Below, piece after piece: positions 15,302-23,307 of a DNA stretch of 23,307 bases. A program made the translations under genes and the position numbers. The stretch is from JBFXDW01 sp050180745. GTDB taxonomy: Bacteria; Pseudomonadota; Alphaproteobacteria; UBA9219. Each line of letters opens with the position of its first letter. Positions within the stretch are counted from its first letter, which is position 1. Below the pieces are notes generated by a model, which saw only the letters and a list, made by a program, of their open reading frames with translations, did no database searches and was not told the DNA's origin. The stretch is taken from assembly GCA_050180745.1 (NCBI GenBank), contig JBFXDW010000018.1, positions 1 to 23,307 of the forward strand. The letters are read 5' to 3'.

Positions 15302-16237
15302 TTGCGCATTCTTTTTATCACAGCCAACCGCATTGGCGATGCCGTCCTGACAACAGGCTTACTGCACCATTTGGTAAAAACCTATCCGGAAGCTCGGTTT
15401 ACAATTGCGTGCGGACCCGTTACGGCTGATCTGTTCCGCGCGACCCCTAGGCTAGAGAATCTTATCCGCTTACAAAAACAAAAGCGCCATGGCCACTGGA
15501 TTGATCTTTGGAAAACGTGCGTGACGACAAAATGGGACATCATTATTGACCTCCGCAACAGCCTGATCACGCGCCTTTTATGGAGCCAAAAAAAATACTA
15601 TCGCCTATCCCATAATACCGGACGGCATAAGGTTGAAGATCATGCGTCCGTGATGAAGCTCTCACCACCACCAGCGCCCCATATCTGGACAGACGAAGCT
15701 GCCGAAAGCAACGCCACAAAACTAATCCAAGATGAGAGTAAAATTCTAGCCCTAGGGCCTTCTGCCAACTGGCCACCTAAACAATGGCCCATTGCCCGCT
15801 ATGCGGAACTAACCAAGCGTCTCACACAAGAAAACGGCCCCCTACAAGATGCCAAGATCATGCTGCTCGCCGCCCCGCATGAGAAAGATCAACTCGCCCT
15901 CTTCTGTGAATCATTTCCAAAAGAAAAAATTATTGATCTCGTTGGACAGGATTTGCTGACCGTTGCCGCCTGCCTGAAACACGCTACATTTTTCATCGGC
16001 AATGATTCAGGTTTGACGCACATCGCCGCCGCCATGGGTACAAAAACGCTAGCCCTTTTTGGGCCGGGCTGGGAAGAAGTCTATGGCCCATGGGGCGCTC
16101 ATGCTTCCGTTTTACGCCCCCGCTTTGGCTCGCAGGAGCTTCTCGATCGCCTGCCCTATGTAGGCGCCGATGCCCCGAATTTGATGGAAGATATAGAGGT
16201 GGAAACCGTCGTGGAGAGAATCCAAAACATCCTCTAG
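15302..16237 (+). CDS. glycosyltransferase family 9 (heptosyltransferase-like)
   Basis: The 311-residue GT-B-fold enzyme resembles ADP-heptose:LPS heptosyltransferases. The N-terminus MRILFITANRIGDAVLTTGLL and the C-terminal donor-site motif NDSGLTHIAAAMGTKTLALFGP (split over residues of about 231-253) are typical. It starts with TTG at 15302, supported by AAGGAA 9 bases upstream and by the family N-terminus beginning exactly there. It probably adds a sugar to lipopolysaccharide core or a related glycolipid at the inner face of the membrane; the sugar is not predictable from sequence. It converges on the PBP1A gene and shares the four bases CTAG at the stop codons. Confidence 0.85.
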   Translation: MRILFITANRIGDAVLTTGLLHHLVKTYPEARFTIACGPVTADLFRATPRLENLIRLQKQKRHGHWIDLWKTCVTTKWDIIIDLRNSLITRLLWSQKKYYRLSHNTGRHKVEDHASVMKLSPPPAPHIWTDEAAESNATKLIQDESKILALGPSANWPPKQWPIARYAELTKRLTQENGPLQDAKIMLLAAPHEKDQLALFCESFPKEKIIDLVGQDLLTVAACLKHATFFIGNDSGLTHIAAAMGTKTLALFGPGWEEVYGPWGAHASVLRPRFGSQELLDRLPYVGADAPNLMEDIEVETVVERIQNIL

Positions 16238-18252
16238 TCTGGATAACTTGGTTCAACCTCCATCTCATCGCTCGTAATATCACGGATAAAATCGCCAATC
16301 GAACCACCACTCGGCAGTGGCGTAGCAGACCATTCCTCATCCGCCTTATCTACTTTTTGTGGTGCTTCAGGAATGTCCTCTAAAAGACTACGAACAGGCT
16401 TTCCTTGCTCAGCAGCAAGCATATAGTCATGCCACAGCATCGCAGGCAACGATCCTCCTGTAACTTTCTGCATCGGCTTGTTATCGTCATTCCCCATCCA
16501 CACGCCCGTCACATAATCCCTTGTAAAGCCAAGGAACCACGCATCGCGATAGTCCGAGCTCGTCCCCGTCTTTCCCGCGACAGGCCGATCAAGCTGCGCT
16601 CTGCGACCAGTCCCATTTCTGACGACATCCTGCATCATGTCAACGAGCGTCGCCACAGAGGATGGCTCTACGGTCAAAGGCAGCTCCACATTGTCGCGCC
16701 GATAAAGAACCTGTCCATCACGGCCTCTGATTTCCTTGATACCATAAGGCATCACCGCGCGCCCACCAGAAGCCAAGGCCGCATAAACCCCTGTCATTTC
16801 AAGAGGAGAAACCGAACTCGTCCCCAACGCCAAAGACAAATCACGGGTCATATCCGAGGTCACGCCAAGCGCCCGCCCCATATCCATAACAGCACCAACC
16901 CCTGCTCTTTGCGCAACACGCACAGCGACACTATTAATAGATTCACGTAAGGCCTGCCGCGCGGTAACATCGCCCTTATACGTGCCATCATAATTTTGCG
17001 GCGTCCACTTCCCTACCTTGATCGGCGCATCCTCGAAAACCTCGTCCGGAGACATACCCTGCTGCAACGCCGCCAAATAAACGATCGGCTTAAAGGAAGA
17101 CCCCGCCTGCCGTCGGGCTTGCACGGCTCGGTTAAATTGGCTCTCCTGATAATCGCGCCCGCCCACCATAACACGAACCGCCCCCCCTCGTGTCATAGAC
17201 AAAAGAGCGGCCTGCGTAACCCCTTGAGACTCTCCATACTTTCTAAGAATAGTATTTACATTCTGCTCAGCTTCATGCTGAAGCTTCAAATCCAATGTCG
17301 TTAAAATCGTCACATCCTGAGGCGCACTCCGCAACAAAGCCCCCACCTGATCTACAACCCAATCGGCAAAATAGCGGCCCTGTCCCGTCGCAATCGGCTT
17401 ACGCGACGGCAACGGCACCCCTTTCAAAGCGCGTTGCAACTGAGGCTCAGAGATATACCCACAATCCTTCATAGCCCCCAACACAACCTGCATGCGCTCT
17501 TCAGCGAGTTGAGGGTTGTTTCGTGGAGAGAAACGAGATGGAGCCCGTAACAGCCCCGCCAACATAGCGCTTTGCCGTAGATCAAGAGTCCCAGCCGTTT
17601 TACCAAAATAAATATCTGCCGCAGCATCCACACCATATGCACCAGAACCAAGATAAACACGGTTAAGATAAGCTGAAAGGATTTGCTCTTTGGTGTAAGT
17701 ATTCTCAAGCCACAATGCCAAAAGCATTTCCTGCACCTTACGGCGCGTTGTCCGCTCTGGCGATAAAAAGAGATTTTTGGCCAATTGCTGCGTAATAGTC
17801 GAGCCGCCCTGCACAACATGGCCCGCGCGCAGATTTGCCACAAAGGCGCGCGCCAGTCCCAAGATATCTACACCAAAATGATCATAAAAACGGCGGTCCT
17901 CAATCGCAATAATGGCATGCACAAGATCAAGAGAAACATCAAAACCCGTTACATGCTTCCCATAAAGGTCGCCATAGCGCGCGAACACCGTTCCATCATC
18001 TGCCAAAAGCGTGATTGAAGGCCGCCGCTGTGGTGCTGTCACTTGCGAAATGTCAGGCATGTCATAGGCATAATAAGCCACCATAGCACCAACGATCACA
18101 CCACCCCAAATCATAGCCAGCACACTCGCACGCCCCAAAAAACGACCAAAGATACGAAGCTTCGACTCGCCTTTTTGCTTACGCTCATGAACACGCTTCT
18201 TTCGCGTCACGCTTTTAGACGAGAGGTCTTTGGAGGATCGTTTAAGAGACAT
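16234..18252 (-). CDS. penicillin-binding protein 1A (bifunctional transglycosylase/transpeptidase)
   Basis: A 672-residue class A PBP polymerises lipid II and cross-links peptidoglycan. In order it shows a very basic cytoplasmic tail (1-33), a membrane helix (about 42-62), and a GT51 domain with the catalytic Glu in EDRRFYDHFG (E118) and GGSTITQQLAKNLF (149-162). The transpeptidase domain has SSFK (nucleophile S385, K388), SIN (438-440) and KTGTSSDYRDAWFLG (561 on). The family symbol could be mrcA or pbpC-like, and length favours a compact PBP1A without the large insert of E. coli PBP1A. It lies 9 bases after the acyltransferase gene on the same strand, so the two are likely co-transcribed. 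The Shine-Dalgarno is weak. Confidence 0.93.
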   Translation of the reverse strand: MSLKRSSKDLSSKSVTRKKRVHERKQKGESKLRIFGRFLGRASVLAMIWGGVIVGAMVAYYAYDMPDISQVTAPQRRPSITLLADDGTVFARYGDLYGKHVTGFDVSLDLVHAIIAIEDRRFYDHFGVDILGLARAFVANLRAGHVVQGGSTITQQLAKNLFLSPERTTRRKVQEMLLALWLENTYTKEQILSAYLNRVYLGSGAYGVDAAADIYFGKTAGTLDLRQSAMLAGLLRAPSRFSPRNNPQLAEERMQVVLGAMKDCGYISEPQLQRALKGVPLPSRKPIATGQGRYFADWVVDQVGALLRSAPQDVTILTTLDLKLQHEAEQNVNTILRKYGESQGVTQAALLSMTRGGAVRVMVGGRDYQESQFNRAVQARRQAGSSFKPIVYLAALQQGMSPDEVFEDAPIKVGKWTPQNYDGTYKGDVTARQALRESINSVAVRVAQRAGVGAVMDMGRALGVTSDMTRDLSLALGTSSVSPLEMTGVYAALASGGRAVMPYGIKEIRGRDGQVLYRRDNVELPLTVEPSSVATLVDMMQDVVRNGTGRRAQLDRPVAGKTGTSSDYRDAWFLGFTRDYVTGVWMGNDDNKPMQKVTGGSLPAMLWHDYMLAAEQGKPVRSLLEDIPEAPQKVDKADEEWSATPLPSGGSIGDFIRDITSDEMEVEPSYPD

Positions 18253-18261
18253 ATCTTTTGA

Positions 18262-19374
18262 TTATTTCGTCAGTAATTGATGTGACAAACGGCGCCGCAC
18301 AGGCTCTTCCAAGAGTCTAGTCACAATTATGGCTAAAAACAAGGCAAGGCTTACGGCAATCAAAGTAGATGTTATCCGATCTATACCCGCTGCCTCACCC
18401 CAGAAGAAAACCGCGCGCCCCACAGGGTAATGAAGGCAATAAAGAGGATAGGAAAGCCACCCCAAAAAACCAGCCATTTTCCTGCTAAAATTACCGTGAC
18501 ACACAGTATGCGCGCCTAAACAGAGAAGAATCGGTGACACAACAAACAAGCCTAAGCTCGTATAAATCCCCCGCACCGTCATCGGAAACGCCAGCATCAA
18601 CAGCAAAACCAAATAAAGAACCCACGGCTTCATTAAAAAAGACAGACGAGCGACATAAGGCGATGTTTTTTGAAAAACAGCATACATCCACACCCCTGCG
18701 GTAAACCCATAAAGCACACGAAGAACGCCTCCTAAGAAATTATACGTCCCCCAGCCACCGCTTAAATCTATAGCCAAACGATCATGTTGAGCTGAATCAA
18801 TCACACCCCTCACAATCAAAGCAAAAAACACAATAAGGATAAAACGGAATAAGGCCCCAGGCTTAAGCCTCAAGAAAAAAGGCAACATAAGACCAACAAA
18901 CATCTCAAAACACAATGACCACAAAGGAGGATTGGAAGGAAAAGCAATTCCAATCGTTGGTGTGGTCTCTCCCATGTTAAAAATGCTCTGGTCATTAAAG
19001 AAAGGCAAAAAGACCATGTTGTGAACGAAACTTCCGAGCACAAAGGCATGATCACCCGAAGCCAACTGATGATGGATCAAAATATAAAGAACTGGCGTCC
19101 CCAGCAAAAGCCCCAACACAAGAAGCGGCTGCAAGCGGATCACACGGCGCAAAACATATGTGCCATATGTCATACCCTGTTGAAGCCTCGCCCCATAAGC
19201 ATGACAAAGAACAAACCCGCTGAGCATAAAAAAGAAATCAACGGCCAGATCAACGTTAAAGAATAAAGGCGAGCCATCATAAACCGTATAATGGAACAGC
19301 ATAACGGCCAGCGCCGCCACGCCACGCAAACCATCTAACGTTTCATAGCGCCGAGAAGAAACAGGAGAAGTCAT
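18262..19374 (-). CDS. acyltransferase family 3 membrane protein (OafA/YrhL-like)
   Basis: This integral membrane O-acyltransferase has about 370 residues and roughly ten membrane segments. The early motif YETLDGLRGVAALAVMLFHY carries the conserved His (H28) used in acyl transfer. FFFMLSGFVLCHAYG and an Arg-rich loop RRVIRLQPL follow, as in this family. Members acetylate or acylate O-antigen, peptidoglycan or exopolysaccharide. Lacking a fused SGNH domain, the target here is open. The position directly upstream of the PBP1A gene suggests an envelope polymer substrate, which is inference. The ATG at 19374 is preferred over a TTG two codons upstream. No clear ribosome-binding site precedes either. 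Confidence 0.85.
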   Translation of the reverse strand: MTSPVSSRRYETLDGLRGVAALAVMLFHYTVYDGSPLFFNVDLAVDFFFMLSGFVLCHAYGARLQQGMTYGTYVLRRVIRLQPLLVLGLLLGTPVLYILIHHQLASGDHAFVLGSFVHNMVFLPFFNDQSIFNMGETTPTIGIAFPSNPPLWSLCFEMFVGLMLPFFLRLKPGALFRFILIVFFALIVRGVIDSAQHDRLAIDLSGGWGTYNFLGGVLRVLYGFTAGVWMYAVFQKTSPYVARLSFLMKPWVLYLVLLLMLAFPMTVRGIYTSLGLFVVSPILLCLGAHTVCHGNFSRKMAGFLGWLSYPLYCLHYPVGRAVFFWGEAAGIDRITSTLIAVSLALFLAIIVTRLLEEPVRRRLSHQLLTK

Positions 19375-19598
19375 AATCAAAAAGCCATATGGTAAAAGGA
19401 GGGGATTAGACTACTTTATCTACCATAAAAATAAAGATGTTTTTATTGTTACTTATATAAGACTAAAACAAAATGAGAAAGGATCTACGGGGGGATTTTT
19501 CATCAAAGAACTGATGCAGAAAAATAAGCTCTTTTAACAATATCTTTTTTCTGTCATCTTAAAATTAATCCCTCTTAATTTAGTGCGTTCTAAATCAT

Positions 19599-20183
19599 AT
19601 GTTCCCCTCCCAGTTTCCTCATGACCTAAGCAACAATCCAAAATTAAAAGGAGAAAATCTAGTCTTTAATGCCCTACAATCTGCCTTACAAGATGATTGG
19701 TCCATATTCTATGATTGGTCAGTTCAAGGAACTCGCAGAAGAGTAGACTTTATATGTATAAGCCAAACCCTTGGAATAATAGTTTTTGAGGTAAAAGGAG
19801 GCTTGGTTCATAACTCTAAAGGAGCATTTAAGCAAGAAATCAAATATAATGGTTTTAGGAAAAGTATAACTCCTTTTGATCAAGTCATGAAGGCTTACCG
19901 CGATATCGTACACGCATGTAATTTAGAAATAGATGATTTACCAAAATGCCATTATGCGGTTTTCTTCCCTGAAGTGACACAAAAAGCCTTCACATTTACA
20001 GAAGGTCTACACATTTTCACGCATGAGGACCTACTAAAAGAAAAGATGACAGAGAAAATTCAAAAATCATTAACCGCGCCTTCAATAAGGCAAAACAACT
20101 TGCTTTGTGTTTTAATCAACAAACTAAAAGAGCAAACCCAAAACAATCGAAGATACAAGAAGCAAAGGGATAGTAGAGTATAA
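19599..20183 (+). CDS. stand-alone NERD-domain (nuclease-related) protein
   Basis: The 194-residue protein carries a NERD domain, a PD-(D/E)xK-type nuclease fold. The visible pattern is KGENLVFNALQSAL with E19, then RRRVDFI with D50, then VFEVKGG with E64 and K66, then a later Gln in ITPFDQVMKAYRD. The C-terminal half (about 110-194) is Lys-rich without a recognised domain. Many NERD proteins are fused to helicases or kinases; this one is not. The gene is much more AT-rich than its neighbours and uses ATA and AGA codons freely, which suggests acquisition by transfer. It sits between the acyltransferase start and the 3' end of tRNA-Val. No clear Shine-Dalgarno precedes the ATG. A role in defence or plasmid/phage biology is possible but unproven. 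Confidence 0.78.
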   Translation: MFPSQFPHDLSNNPKLKGENLVFNALQSALQDDWSIFYDWSVQGTRRRVDFICISQTLGIIVFEVKGGLVHNSKGAFKQEIKYNGFRKSITPFDQVMKAYRDIVHACNLEIDDLPKCHYAVFFPEVTQKAFTFTEGLHIFTHEDLLKEKMTEKIQKSLTAPSIRQNNLLCVLINKLKEQTQNNRRYKKQRDSRV

Positions 20184-20194
20184 ATACTCTCAGC

Positions 20195-20234
20195 AACAAA
20201 AAAGGCTTGAAATAAACCTCAAGCCTTTTTTGTT
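20195..20234 (+). terminator. intrinsic terminator after the NERD gene
   Basis: A perfect 16-bp inverted repeat (20195-20210 with 20219-20234, core AAAAGGCTTGA/TCAAGCCTTTT) has an 8-base loop and a T-run inside the descending arm. It ends just 2 bases from the tRNA-Val CCA end, so it may also end the tRNA transcript on the minus strand. Confidence 0.9.
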
Positions 20235-20235
20235 A

Positions 20236-20310
20236 TGGTGGGCGGTGAGGGGGTCGAACCCCCGACCCTCTCGGTGTAAACGAGACGCTCTACCACTGAG
20301 CTAACCGCCC
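20236..20310 (-). tRNA. tRNA-Val (anticodon TAC), CCA encoded
   Basis: Read on the minus strand, the acceptor arms GGGCGGT and ACCGCCC pair perfectly. The D arm (GCTC-AGTGGTA-GAGC) is normal. The anticodon stem TCTCG/CGAGA encloses TTTACAC, giving anticodon TAC (valine). The T arm is GGGGG-TTCGACC-CCC type. The discriminator A is followed by a genomically encoded CCA. A valine tRNA next to hupB and lon is a common alphaproteobacterial arrangement. Confidence 0.96.
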
Positions 20311-20400
20311 ACTCTCCCCATACATTCTCCGCATGAGAAGAATGCTTTCTAGCAAACATTTCAGGAAAAAACAGCTCTTTTTTTCAAATTGTTCATAAAA

Positions 20401-20430
20401 AAAGCGAGGAAGAATAACCCTCCTCGCTTT
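20401..20430 (-). terminator. intrinsic terminator of hupB
   Basis: A perfect 10-bp stem, AAAGCGAGGA/TCCTCGCTTT, has a 10-base loop. On the minus strand it is followed by a T-run (A-run at 20397-20403 on the plus strand). It lies 20 bases past the hupB stop. Confidence 0.88.
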
Positions 20431-20449
20431 ATCAACGCATAAGCCGTCT

Positions 20450-20755
20450 TTACTTCTTGCCAGACTCGCCGTTAACCATCTCTTTGAGCTGTTTCCCCGC
20501 ACGAAACTTCGGCAATTTCGAAGCCTTAATGTCAATTTCTTCTCCAGTCCGAGGATTACGTCCCTTAGATGCTGCGCGCTTAGCAACATAGAAATTTCCA
20601 AACCCTACAAGGCGAACCTCTTCACCCTTCTTCAGCGAGCTCTCAATAGTCTCCAAAACTGCGTCAATCACAGTCGTAACAGCAGCCTTTGACATTTCCA
20701 ATTTTGCAACAGCCTTCGTATCAGCCACGGCCGAGATAAATTCATTTTTATTCAC
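20450..20755 (-). CDS. hupB: HU family DNA-binding protein
   Basis: This small nucleoid protein has 101 residues. The family signature is intact: GFGNFYVAKRAASKGRNPRT with the beta-arm NPRTGEEIDI, followed by FRAGKQLKE. It binds DNA as a dimer with little sequence preference and bends it. The ATG at 20755 follows AAGGGAGA. HU rather than IHF is favoured by the absence of IHF-specific features and by the location after lon, the usual place for hupB. The C-terminus is slightly longer than usual, ending NGESGKK. The 235-base spacer to lon suggests its own promoter. I could not pick out convincing -35/-10 boxes, and I see no other gene there. Confidence 0.95.
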   Translation of the reverse strand: MNKNEFISAVADTKAVAKLEMSKAAVTTVIDAVLETIESSLKKGEEVRLVGFGNFYVAKRAASKGRNPRTGEEIDIKASKLPKFRAGKQLKEMVNGESGKK

Positions 20756-20990
20756 GCAGAGGTCTCCCTTTAATCAAGTTATGCATCAGGTCCATGAAAC
20801 CGATTCAAGCACAATAGCAAGAATCCACAAACCACGCCGCAATTTTGGCCCTCTTAAGAAAGCCTGTCAATCTTTGAACCCAGAAAAAAGCCAGCTTTTC
20901 CGCGAAAAAACGAGCATTCTTGGTTAAAAAAAATAAACCATAAGCAGCTTAAGCGCTATTCAGCCCTTAATCTTCCGAAATACGCTGAGC

Positions 20991-23307
20991 CTAATGCCGG
21001 ATACGCTCACTTCTGTCTTCCTCATGCGGGGGAAGAGCAGCTCGCTCCGCCGCTTCCTCAGCCGCTTCATTCCACTCGATCGGAATCAAAGGTCTCGTGA
21101 GAGCAACCTTAAGAACTTCATCAACAGTATCAACCAAGATAATCTGCAGTCCCTTCTTTACATTGTCAGGGATTTCTTTCAGGTCCTTTTCATTCTCACG
21201 AGGAATACAAGCCGTTGATATTCCCGCACGCAAAGCCGCCAGAAGCTTTTCTTTGAGACCACCGATCGGCAACACGCGTCCACGCAATGTCATCTCACCC
21301 GTCATGGCTACGTCCTTATGAACGGGAATTCCGGTCAGCACAGATACGATCGAAGTCACCATCGCCACACCTGCACTCGGACCGTCCTTAGGTGTAGCCC
21401 CTTCAGGAACGTGAACGTGAATATCACGCTTATCAAGGATAGTAGGCTTAATTCCAAACTGCACAGCACGCGCTTTAACATAACTCTCTGCCGCTTGAAC
21501 GGATTCGCGCATGACCTCACCAAGTTTACCCGTAATCGTGATCTTGCCTTTACCAGGCAAGGCCAGCGCTTCAATCGAAAGAATCTCACCGCCGACTTCC
21601 GTCCATGCCAAACCCGTCGTAACACCAACCATATCCTCGGCTTCAACTTCGCCATAACGAAACTGTTTCACACCAAGATATTTTTCTAGGTTCCGGCGCG
21701 TAATATGCACATTCTTGACCTTCTTCGTCAGAATCTCCTTTAAAGACTTACGTGCCAACTTCGCGATTTCGCGTTCCAGATTCCGGACCCCCGCCTCACG
21801 CGTATAATAACGGATCATATCACGCAGAGCATCGTCGGAAAGAGTAAACTCAGACTTCCGCAGACCATGCTCTTTCATCAATTTAGAAATCAAATGCCGC
21901 TTCGCAATCTCGATTTTCTCATCTTCAGTATAACCAGAAAGACGAATAATCTCCATCCGATCCAGTAAAGGTTGCGGCATCTGCAAAGAGTTCGCCGTAC
22001 AAACGAACATGACATCTGAAAGATCATAATCAACTTCAAGATAATGATCATTGAAGGTATTATTTTGCTCTGGGTCCAATACCTCTAAAAGAGCCGAAGA
22101 TGGATCGCCCCGCCAGTCCGCACCAAGCTTATCCACCTCATCCAAAAGAAACAAAGGATTCGAAGCCCCCCCCTTTTTCATGCCATGAATAACTTTACCA
22201 GGCATAGACCCAATATAGGTCCGGCGATGACCGCGAATTTCGGACTCGTCCCGCACACCGCCCAGTGACATGCGTACGAACTTACGCCCCGTCGCCCGGG
22301 CCACGGACTTCCCAAGAGAGGTTTTTCCAACCCCCGGCGGCCCAACAAGGCAAAGGATCGGCCCCTTCAGTTTTTTCTGACGTTGCTGCACAGCTAGATA
22401 TTCGATGATACGCTCTTTAACTTTTTCAAGCCCATAATGCTCAACATCTAAAATCTTTTCGGCTTCCTTGATGTCCTTGCGCGTCTTGGTCCGCTTTTGC
22501 CATGGAATTGAGGTCATCCAATCCAAATAATTCCGCACGACCGTTGCCTCAGCCGACATCGGACTCATCGTGCGCAACTTCTTCAACTCGGCTAAGGCTT
22601 TGTCTTTGGCCTCTTTAGTCATCTTGATATCTTTAATCTTGGCCTCAAGCTCAGAGATTTCATCCTTACCGTCTTCGCCCTCCCCCAGCTCTTTCTGAAT
22701 GGCCTTCATCTGCTCATTCAAATAATATTCGCGCTGCGTTTTCTCCATCTGCTTCTTGACGCGGGTTCTGATCTTCTTTTCGACTTGAAGAACGCCAATC
22801 TCGCCCTCCATAAAACCGAAAATGCGCTCCAACCGCTCATTAATAGAGGGGACTTCAAGCAATGCCTGTTTCTCAGGAATCTTCAGGACCAAATGCGAGG
22901 CAATCGTATCAGCTAGACGATCGGGCTCCTCGATCTGGCTAACGGTCACCATAACTTCCGGAGGAATCTTTTTGTTAAGCTTAATATATTGCTCAAACTG
23001 CCCCACGACGGCGCGAGAAAGAGCCGTAAGCTCACCCTCATCCCCCGTAATTTCGGGAACAGGCTCTGCATAAGCCTGAAAGAAGGGCTCATTGTCAGTA
23101 AAGTTTTTAACCTTCGCGCGCCCGCCACCTTCGACCAGCACTTTGACCGTCCCATCGGGAAGTTTTAAAAGCTGTAGCACACTGCCAATCGTGCCGAACT
23201 CATAAAGATCATTAATCTTAGGATCATCTGTCGTCGATTCACGCTGTGTTAACAAGAGAATATGCTTATCCTCATTCATCACATCCTCAAGCGCGCGCAC
23301 GGATTTA
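20991..23307 (-). CDS. lon: ATP-dependent protease La (Lon), 5' end outside the window
   Basis: This is a partial gene. The reading frame stays open through the right edge (K-S-V before RALEDVMNED), so roughly the first 40 residues are missing and the GTG/ATG codons near 23300 are internal. The remaining about 770 residues cover most of the N-terminal substrate domain, the AAA+ module (Walker A GPPGVGKTS, Walker B FLLDEVDKLG, GGVRDESEIRGHRRTY), and the protease domain with the Ser/Lys dyad (Ser in PKDGPSAGVAM, Lys in GGLKEKLLAALRAG). It degrades misfolded and regulatory proteins. The order lon–hupB–tRNA-Val on one strand is conserved in this class. Confidence 0.96.
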   Translation of the reverse strand, partial: KSVRALEDVMNEDKHILLLTQRESTTDDPKINDLYEFGTIGSVLQLLKLPDGTVKVLVEGGGRAKVKNFTDNEPFFQAYAEPVPEITGDEGELTALSRAVVGQFEQYIKLNKKIPPEVMVTVSQIEEPDRLADTIASHLVLKIPEKQALLEVPSINERLERIFGFMEGEIGVLQVEKKIRTRVKKQMEKTQREYYLNEQMKAIQKELGEGEDGKDEISELEAKIKDIKMTKEAKDKALAELKKLRTMSPMSAEATVVRNYLDWMTSIPWQKRTKTRKDIKEAEKILDVEHYGLEKVKERIIEYLAVQQRQKKLKGPILCLVGPPGVGKTSLGKSVARATGRKFVRMSLGGVRDESEIRGHRRTYIGSMPGKVIHGMKKGGASNPLFLLDEVDKLGADWRGDPSSALLEVLDPEQNNTFNDHYLEVDYDLSDVMFVCTANSLQMPQPLLDRMEIIRLSGYTEDEKIEIAKRHLISKLMKEHGLRKSEFTLSDDALRDMIRYYTREAGVRNLEREIAKLARKSLKEILTKKVKNVHITRRNLEKYLGVKQFRYGEVEAEDMVGVTTGLAWTEVGGEILSIEALALPGKGKITITGKLGEVMRESVQAAESYVKARAVQFGIKPTILDKRDIHVHVPEGATPKDGPSAGVAMVTSIVSVLTGIPVHKDVAMTGEMTLRGRVLPIGGLKEKLLAALRAGISTACIPRENEKDLKEIPDNVKKGLQIILVDTVDEVLKVALTRPLIPIEWNEAAEEAAERAALPPHEEDRSERIRH

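Noticed and set aside
19599..20310. Possible integrated island with attachment sites at tRNA-Val
   Set aside because: I found no integrase gene and no second copy of the tRNA 3' end in the window, so no att site is annotated.
20756..20990. Specific promoter boxes for hupB and a terminator for lon
   Set aside because: TTGAAT occurs upstream of hupB on the minus strand, but no acceptable -10 lies at the right distance; the small AAAAGC/GCTTTT match has only a 2-base loop.

Overview
The window looks like ordinary chromosome from an alphaproteobacterium of moderate GC content. The clues are the lon–hupB–tRNA-Val order (all on the minus strand), a short DUF6898-like protein, a DUF88/NYN protein of the type conserved across that class, a thioredoxin-reductase-like ferredoxin-NADP reductase beside an adrenodoxin-type ferredoxin, and PPDK. 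I would not name a genus from this sequence alone. Nearly all genes are housekeeping or envelope genes. I see no prophage, transposase, CRISPR array or rRNA.

Layout. 1-332 is non-coding and carries a large composite inverted repeat. ftsB (333-668, minus) follows. A second repeat-bearing spacer (669-1082) leads to a plus-strand pair, an inositol-monophosphatase/HisN-type phosphatase and an HpnL-like membrane protein, whose stop and start codons overlap. A minus-strand electron-transfer operon follows (FNR, 2Fe-2S ferredoxin, unknown 105-residue protein). Then comes a plus-strand block: DUF6898-like protein, prepilin peptidase, murJ, trpS, NYN protein with a strong terminator, dnaN and recF. 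ppdK and rnhA lie on the minus strand. A glycosyltransferase-9 gene runs convergently into a PBP1A gene, which is preceded by an acyltransferase-3 gene. After an AT-rich stand-alone NERD nuclease-like gene come tRNA-Val(TAC), hupB and the 5'-truncated lon gene, which runs off the right edge.

How the genes relate. Envelope growth and division is the recurring theme: FtsB (divisome), MurJ (lipid II flippase), PBP1A (polymerase/cross-linker), a GT9 sugar transferase, an acyltransferase and an HpnL-like lipid protein. dnaN, recF, rnhA and hupB serve replication, repair and nucleoid structure. The FNR/ferredoxin pair supplies low-potential electrons. PPDK interconverts pyruvate and PEP.

The most unusual content is in the spacers. 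Several contain short tandem heptanucleotides (TCGGGGA/TCAGGGG, TGAATCC/TGAATGC and TAAATGC types), often combined with each other and with palindromes. They resemble in style the heptameric repeats known from cyanobacteria. One such tract appears to have been absorbed into the start of recF. Two further spacers hold long multi-hairpin inverted repeats.
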